Below, in pieces: positions 45,365 through 48,821 of a stretch of DNA of 48,821 nucleotides; position 1 is the stretch's first letter, and the number at the start of each line of letters is the position of its first letter. Where the stretch lies: positions 1 to 48,821 of the forward strand of contig LCPF01000004.1 of assembly GCA_001003475.1 (NCBI GenBank), written 5' to 3'. The notes under the pieces were generated by a model, which saw only the letters and a list, made by a program, of their open reading frames with translations, was not told the origin of the DNA and did no database searches. This stretch comes from Candidatus Jorgensenbacteria bacterium GW2011_GWA1_48_11 (lineage in GTDB: Bacteria > Patescibacteriota > Minisyncoccia > UBA6257 > GWB1-50-10). The translations under genes and the position numbers were made by a program.

Positions 45365-45670
45365 TCAGACGAGCCAGCGCAGCTGTTCGAGGGCGGAGTT
45401 GGGGTGGGCGTCGATCGCCTGGCGGATGCCGAGGATCTTTTCCCGCAATTCGGCGTCCGCGGTCTTGTGCACCAGGTCCTCGATGAAATCGAGGACTTCG
45501 AGGAGGTCGTCGCCGTCATTGGCCGACACCTGCTCGAGCTCGTCCATGGCCTTGCTTACGTCTTCGGCCAGCGACTTGCTGGTCTTGATCATGGCGCGGA
45601 CGCGCGCGATGATTTCCTGCCGCCGGTTGATGTTTCTGAGCGGCGGTTTGGCTTCTTCTGTCGTCGGCAT
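45365..45670 (-). CDS. Hypothetical 101-aa GC-rich cassette protein, helical
   Basis: A soluble, acidic, almost wholly helical protein (AEDVSKAMDELEQVSANDGD and LEVLDFIEDLVHKTADAELR). No family recognised. GAGGG (45680-45676) 5 bases before the ATG, a strong terminator and high GC mark it as the same cassette type as 21622-21831 and 23973-24236. The plus-strand frame over the same bases (from 45399) is a shadow joined in frame to the cupin gene. Confidence 0.75.
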   Translation of the reverse strand: MPTTEEAKPPLRNINRRQEIIARVRAMIKTSKSLAEDVSKAMDELEQVSANDGDDLLEVLDFIEDLVHKTADAELREKILGIRQAIDAHPNSALEQLRWLV

Positions 45671-45719
45671 GGTTTCCCTCGCAGAGGGTGGGTTTCAAAG
45701 GGCGTTCGGTTCCGGCCTT

Positions 45720-45748
45720 AAAGTACCACATTTATGCTCGGCCCGCAA
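45720..45748 (-). promoter_or_regulatory. Promoter of gene 45365-45670
   Basis: TTGCGG (45748-45743), a 17-base spacer and TACTTT (45725-45720) on the minus strand. Confidence 0.5.
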
Positions 45749-45758
45749 GTTTTTGGCG

Positions 45759-45767
45759 TGCTATAAT
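45759..45767 (+). promoter_or_regulatory. Extended -10 of the cupin gene
   Basis: TGC-TATAAT at 45759-45767, 18 bases before the ATG at 45786. Divergent from the cassette promoter at 45720-45748. Confidence 0.65.
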
Positions 45768-45785
45768 ATTTTTGAAAAAGGTCGG

Positions 45786-46205
45786 ATGATTCATCTTAAT
45801 TTCATGAAAGGATTTGTTGAAAACATAGAAAAATTGGCTCTTGAGAACGAAAATTTCCGGCGGGTGATTTATACGGCCCGTTACAGTCAGCTCGTTCTCA
45901 TGTCCTTGAAGCCGGGCGAGGAAATCGGCGAAGAAGTGCACGGCCTGGACCAGTTTCTGCGCATCGAAAAAGGGGAGGGCCGGGCGGTTTTGAACGGCGT
46001 CGCGTCATCGATTGCCGACGGCTCGGCGATTATCGTGCCGGCTGGCACGCGGCACAACATCATTAATGTTTCCGCGAGCGAGCCAATGAAGCTTTACACG
46101 GTTTATTCGCCGCCCAACCACCGGGACGGCGTGATTCACGCAACGAGGCCTCAAGCGGAAAAAGACGAGGAACATTTTGACGGTCGGACGACCGAGAGTC
46201 AATGA
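45786..46205 (+). CDS. Cupin domain protein
   Basis: A 139-residue single cupin. LMSLKPGEEIGEEVHGLDQF is cupin motif 1 (with Glu and His metal ligands) and AIIVPAGTRHNIINVSASEP is motif 2. The C-terminal YSPPNHRDGVIHATRPQAE is typical of small cupins related to mannose-6-phosphate isomerase-like proteins. The substrate is unknown. The true start is at 45786 after the promoter; the open frame runs further upstream only as a shadow of the minus-strand gene. Confidence 0.9.
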   Translation: MIHLNFMKGFVENIEKLALENENFRRVIYTARYSQLVLMSLKPGEEIGEEVHGLDQFLRIEKGEGRAVLNGVASSIADGSAIIVPAGTRHNIINVSASEPMKLYTVYSPPNHRDGVIHATRPQAEKDEEHFDGRTTESQ

Positions 46206-46408
46206 TCGGATCCGAAGATTGCTGAATTGAAGCGCTGAAACACGGATAAATTCTGTAACACTGACCGAAAAATCCGCATTTTAACTGGATAAAATAAGTT
46301 ACAGCCAAAAACAGCGATTTATTCATAATCGAGGCTATTTTTTTATTTTTTTGCAGTCCGAAGACCGAAAATTTGTGCATAAAACATAGTGAAATTGATT
46401 GCAAATAG

Positions 46409-46417
46409 TGGTAGAAT
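46409..46417 (+). promoter_or_regulatory. Extended -10 upstream of the surface-protein gene
   Basis: TGG-TAGAAT at 46409-46417, 41 bases before the chosen ATG at 46459. Confidence 0.5.
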
Positions 46418-46458
46418 ACAGATGAAGAGACGCCGCTTTATTTTAGTCAATAAAATTC

Positions 46459-48821
46459 ATGACCTCGAAAGGATTAACTGCGAAAAGGGGAAAGAACAGC
46501 TTGTTTTTACTCGCTTTTATTTCGGTCCTTCCGCTTATTTTTGGCGTTTTCCCTCTCACGGTTAAGGCGGCGAGCGGCGTGCCGCAGATCATCAGTTATC
46601 AGGGCCGGCTGACCGATTCTTCCGGCGATCTTGAAAGCGGCACTTTTTATTTCAAATTTTCCATTTGGGACAGTCCGACTTCGAGCCCGGTTACGGGCAA
46701 TCAGATTTGGCCGGCTTCATCGCCGGGCATAACCACCTCGACGATCACAAGCGGCGTTTTCAACGTGAATATCGGCGATACGGCCAACGGTTATCCCGAT
46801 GCTTTGGATTATGATTTTTATTCCAATCAGGATGTTTATCTGCAGGTTGCAGTTTCTTCGAATGGTTCTTCTTTTGAAACATTAAGTCCGCGGCAACGGA
46901 TTGCGGCATCGGGCTTTGCCATTAACGCGGATAATGTTTCCGGCCAGCTTCAAACATCTTCAACGGCCGATTACACTTTTAATGTTCAGAATCTTGGCAG
47001 CGGCAACGCCAACTTGAGCATTCAAGGCCAGACGCAAATCGGGAACTTTGCGGCCGCGCCGGGTGAAGTTTTTGTTTGGAATGCGGCAACGACGACGCCG
47101 CAATGGATCGCGTTGGGCGGTTCCTCGGGCGGAGCAAGCACGGATTTGCAGAGCGCTTACGCGTTGGGGAATACGATTCAAACCACGAGCGGCCGCAACA
47201 TTTCTTTTACGCTCGCGCCCGCGGCCGTTGATTCCAATTTCATCATTAATATTTCCGCCACCTCAACCGGTGTTTTCCAAATACAGGCATCGAGTACACA
47301 GGTCTTAACCGTGAGTCAAACTTACGTTACCTCGACAGCCGCTCTCGCTTGGAATATTCAGGGAGCTGCGACGCTTTCGACGACAACAATTAACGGATTG
47401 TTTACCGCCAATACCTTAAGCTCGGCCGGCGCTACCTTGAGCGGCGGCACCATCAACAGCACGCCGATCGGCGGGACCAATCCTTCAACCGCGACATTCA
47501 GTTCCGCCACCACTACCGGCGCTTTTGCGGCCCAGGGAATAGTTACTCTCGCTACCACCTCCATTTCATCGCTTGCGGTTTCCGGCACTTCCACTTTTTC
47601 CGGAGCCATTTCTTTAGGCAGCCCCTTGGCGATTTCAAGCGGCGGCACGGCTACCTCGACTACGCCTCAAAATGGCCAGCTCTTGATCGGCAACGGCACG
47701 AATTATTCCTTGGGCACTGTTCAAGGAAGCGATTATTTGGGGGTTACGAACGGTCCGGGCAGCATTACCCTTACAAACCTCGGCGTTCAGGCCTTTAACG
47801 GCGCAACCGGCACCATTGCTTACAATCCTTTCCCCGTGCCATATGCCTCGACGACCGGCTTCACCTTCAATAGCAGCACTTATTTGAGCGTCGCTTCTTC
47901 TTCGGGCACGTTCACTTTCGCAAACCAAGGCGTTCAGACCCTAACCGGTTCTTCTTACCTCGGCGTCTCCTCGGCGACCGGCACTGTCACCCTGACCAAT
48001 AATGGCGTCCAGTCCCTTTCCGGCACCGCTCCCATTATTGTCTCTTCGGCTACGGGCACGCCCACCATCTCCCTCTCGATCACCGCCGTCTCCTCGACCA
48101 GAGCCATTAATACCGGCACTGGCCTCGCTGGCGGGGGAGACCTTTCCTCTGACCGCACCCTTTACTTTGCCGGCAGCTTCGCCACCTCCGGCCTCTCGGG
48201 CCTCCAGATCTCTTCTTCTTCCGGCGCCTGGACCTTCTCGATCGCCACCTCATCCGGAACCCAGGCCGGCTTCCTTTCTGCGGCTGACTGGGGTGTATTC
48301 AACAGCAAGGTTTCGAGCTCCACCCAGGTGAATACCGGCGCCGGTCTTCAGGGCGGCGGCGCTCTTTCGGGCAATCTCGCCCTTTCTTTGGCGACCGCGA
48401 CCCAACAGACGATTGCCAGTGCCGTGGCAAGCTCCACGACCATCACGGCAGGGACGGGCCTGGCCGGCGGGGGAGACCTTTCGACCAATCGCACTGTCTA
48501 TCTCGCGGCCACGTTTTCGACCGGGACAACCGGCGGAGTTTTGACCATTGCTTCTTCTTCCGGCGCCTGGACTTTCAACTTGGCCACCTCCACCGCCGCC
48601 CAAAACGGATATCTCTCCGCCTCTGACTGGCTTGCCTTCGCGAGCAAGCAGGGAGTGACGACGACAATTGCGGCCGGAGGCAGCACCATTACCGGCCCCT
48701 CTTTCACATTGGCCACGACCACCAGCTATGGCGGCGGCTTCAATATCTCCGGCGTCACTTTCAATTTCCCCGGCCGCCTCCAGGACATCAATAATCTCGC
48801 GACCACGACCGGCAACCTGAT
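46459..48821 (+). CDS. Giant repetitive secreted surface protein (partial, runs off the edge)
   Basis: An open frame of at least 787 codons with no stop before the window ends. A signal peptide is visible (about residues 15-38, SLFLLAFISVLPLIFGVFPL then TVKAASG). The first domain (IISYQGRLTDSSGDLESGTF) resembles the N-terminus of phage-tail-fibre-like proteins. The rest is very rich in Ser, Thr, Gly and Ala. Repeated motifs include TGLAGGGDLS with DRT/NRT (from about 48115 and 48457), FLSAADW/YLSASDW, and SSSGAWTF (three related copies). It is probably a long beta-rich fibre displayed on the cell surface for attachment. Antisense frames over it are shadows. Confidence 0.88.
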   Translation, partial: MTSKGLTAKRGKNSLFLLAFISVLPLIFGVFPLTVKAASGVPQIISYQGRLTDSSGDLESGTFYFKFSIWDSPTSSPVTGNQIWPASSPGITTSTITSGVFNVNIGDTANGYPDALDYDFYSNQDVYLQVAVSSNGSSFETLSPRQRIAASGFAINADNVSGQLQTSSTADYTFNVQNLGSGNANLSIQGQTQIGNFAAAPGEVFVWNAATTTPQWIALGGSSGGASTDLQSAYALGNTIQTTSGRNISFTLAPAAVDSNFIINISATSTGVFQIQASSTQVLTVSQTYVTSTAALAWNIQGAATLSTTTINGLFTANTLSSAGATLSGGTINSTPIGGTNPSTATFSSATTTGAFAAQGIVTLATTSISSLAVSGTSTFSGAISLGSPLAISSGGTATSTTPQNGQLLIGNGTNYSLGTVQGSDYLGVTNGPGSITLTNLGVQAFNGATGTIAYNPFPVPYASTTGFTFNSSTYLSVASSSGTFTFANQGVQTLTGSSYLGVSSATGTVTLTNNGVQSLSGTAPIIVSSATGTPTISLSITAVSSTRAINTGTGLAGGGDLSSDRTLYFAGSFATSGLSGLQISSSSGAWTFSIATSSGTQAGFLSAADWGVFNSKVSSSTQVNTGAGLQGGGALSGNLALSLATATQQTIASAVASSTTITAGTGLAGGGDLSTNRTVYLAATFSTGTTGGVLTIASSSGAWTFNLATSTAAQNGYLSASDWLAFASKQGVTTTIAAGGSTITGPSFTLATTTSYGGGFNISGVTFNFPGRLQDINNLATTTGNL

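Noticed and set aside
46422-46563. 47-codon frame right after the TAGAAT box
   Set aside because: Only 4 bases from the -10 and overlapped by the much better signal-peptide frame at 46459.
47358-48722. Antisense frames over the surface-protein gene
   Set aside because: Complement of Ser/Thr/Ala/Gly codons gives long open frames by composition alone.
1-48821. Alternative genetic code (UGA as glycine)
   Set aside because: Genes such as rsmI, the ASCH gene and rmuC end at TGA in the expected place and lack internal TGA.

Overview
The window looks like part of the chromosome of a Patescibacteria / Candidate Phyla Radiation bacterium, most likely Parcubacteria-like. The evidence is a compact layout with many 4-base gene overlaps, a mraZ-rsmH-ftsL-ftsI-murF division cluster, a DUF4012 protein beside glycosyltransferases, mltG, a septum-initiator (FtsB/DivIC-like) protein, a pyruvoyl-dependent arginine decarboxylase, several Nudix and DUF genes common in this group, and a giant low-complexity surface protein. 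TGA is used as an ordinary stop (for example at the end of rsmI), so the recoded Absconditabacteria/Gracilibacteria are unlikely.

Layout. 1-2126: restriction-modification pair. 2672-5198: GT2, PIG-L deacetylase and an orphan GC-rich gene behind a long structured leader. 5615-9929: arginine decarboxylase, DUF5676 membrane protein, PPM phosphatase, bifunctional UMP synthase and an EamA transporter. 10079-15421: an accessory island of small single genes (NYN, GIY-YIG, NADAR, Nudix, deaminase, YdcF-like, alpha/beta hydrolase, histidine-phosphatase-like, DUF167). 15773-20322: division and cell-wall cluster with an apparent MraZ operator. 20860-27800: tRNA-Glu, rmuC, a nucleotidyltransferase, secA and Nudix. 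27836-32715: a TrpR-like regulator with two operators, ASCH, mltG, an ABC exporter, an MTH1-like Nudix and a HAD hydrolase. 33655-36605: ddl, rsmI, acylphosphatase, thioredoxin-like and sugar transferase. 36729-40961: glycan genes and DUF4012. 41116-43693: lepA, a small membrane protein, a septum initiator and tRNA-Gly. 43943-45258: a VKOR/DoxX/cupredoxin redox operon. 45786-end: a cupin, then a repetitive secreted protein that runs off the right edge.

Two expression styles coexist. Many native genes have an extended -10 box (TGN-TANAAT) only 6-8 bases before the start codon, which implies leaderless mRNAs. Six GC-rich genes (4164-5198, 7547-8851, 21622-21831, 23973-24236, 32969-33469, 45365-45670) instead have a good Shine-Dalgarno site and a hairpin at the end, and most have a TTGACA-like promoter. 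They look like self-contained cassettes with foreign-type codon use.

The most unusual signals are non-coding: (i) a 77-base structured leader present twice, before the NYN and GIY-YIG genes; (ii) two 34-base palindromes with the same ends and centre but different, self-complementary arms; (iii) a small GC palindrome inserted in frame in secA (twice) and lepA, giving the peptide LPAQ; (iv) a 138-base element with 19-base terminal inverted repeats; (v) a mraZ leader whose Shine-Dalgarno region is perfectly complementary to an upstream segment; (vi) perfect inverted repeats and AT-rich expansions inside lepA. All functions are inferred from reading the sequence; no database search was run.
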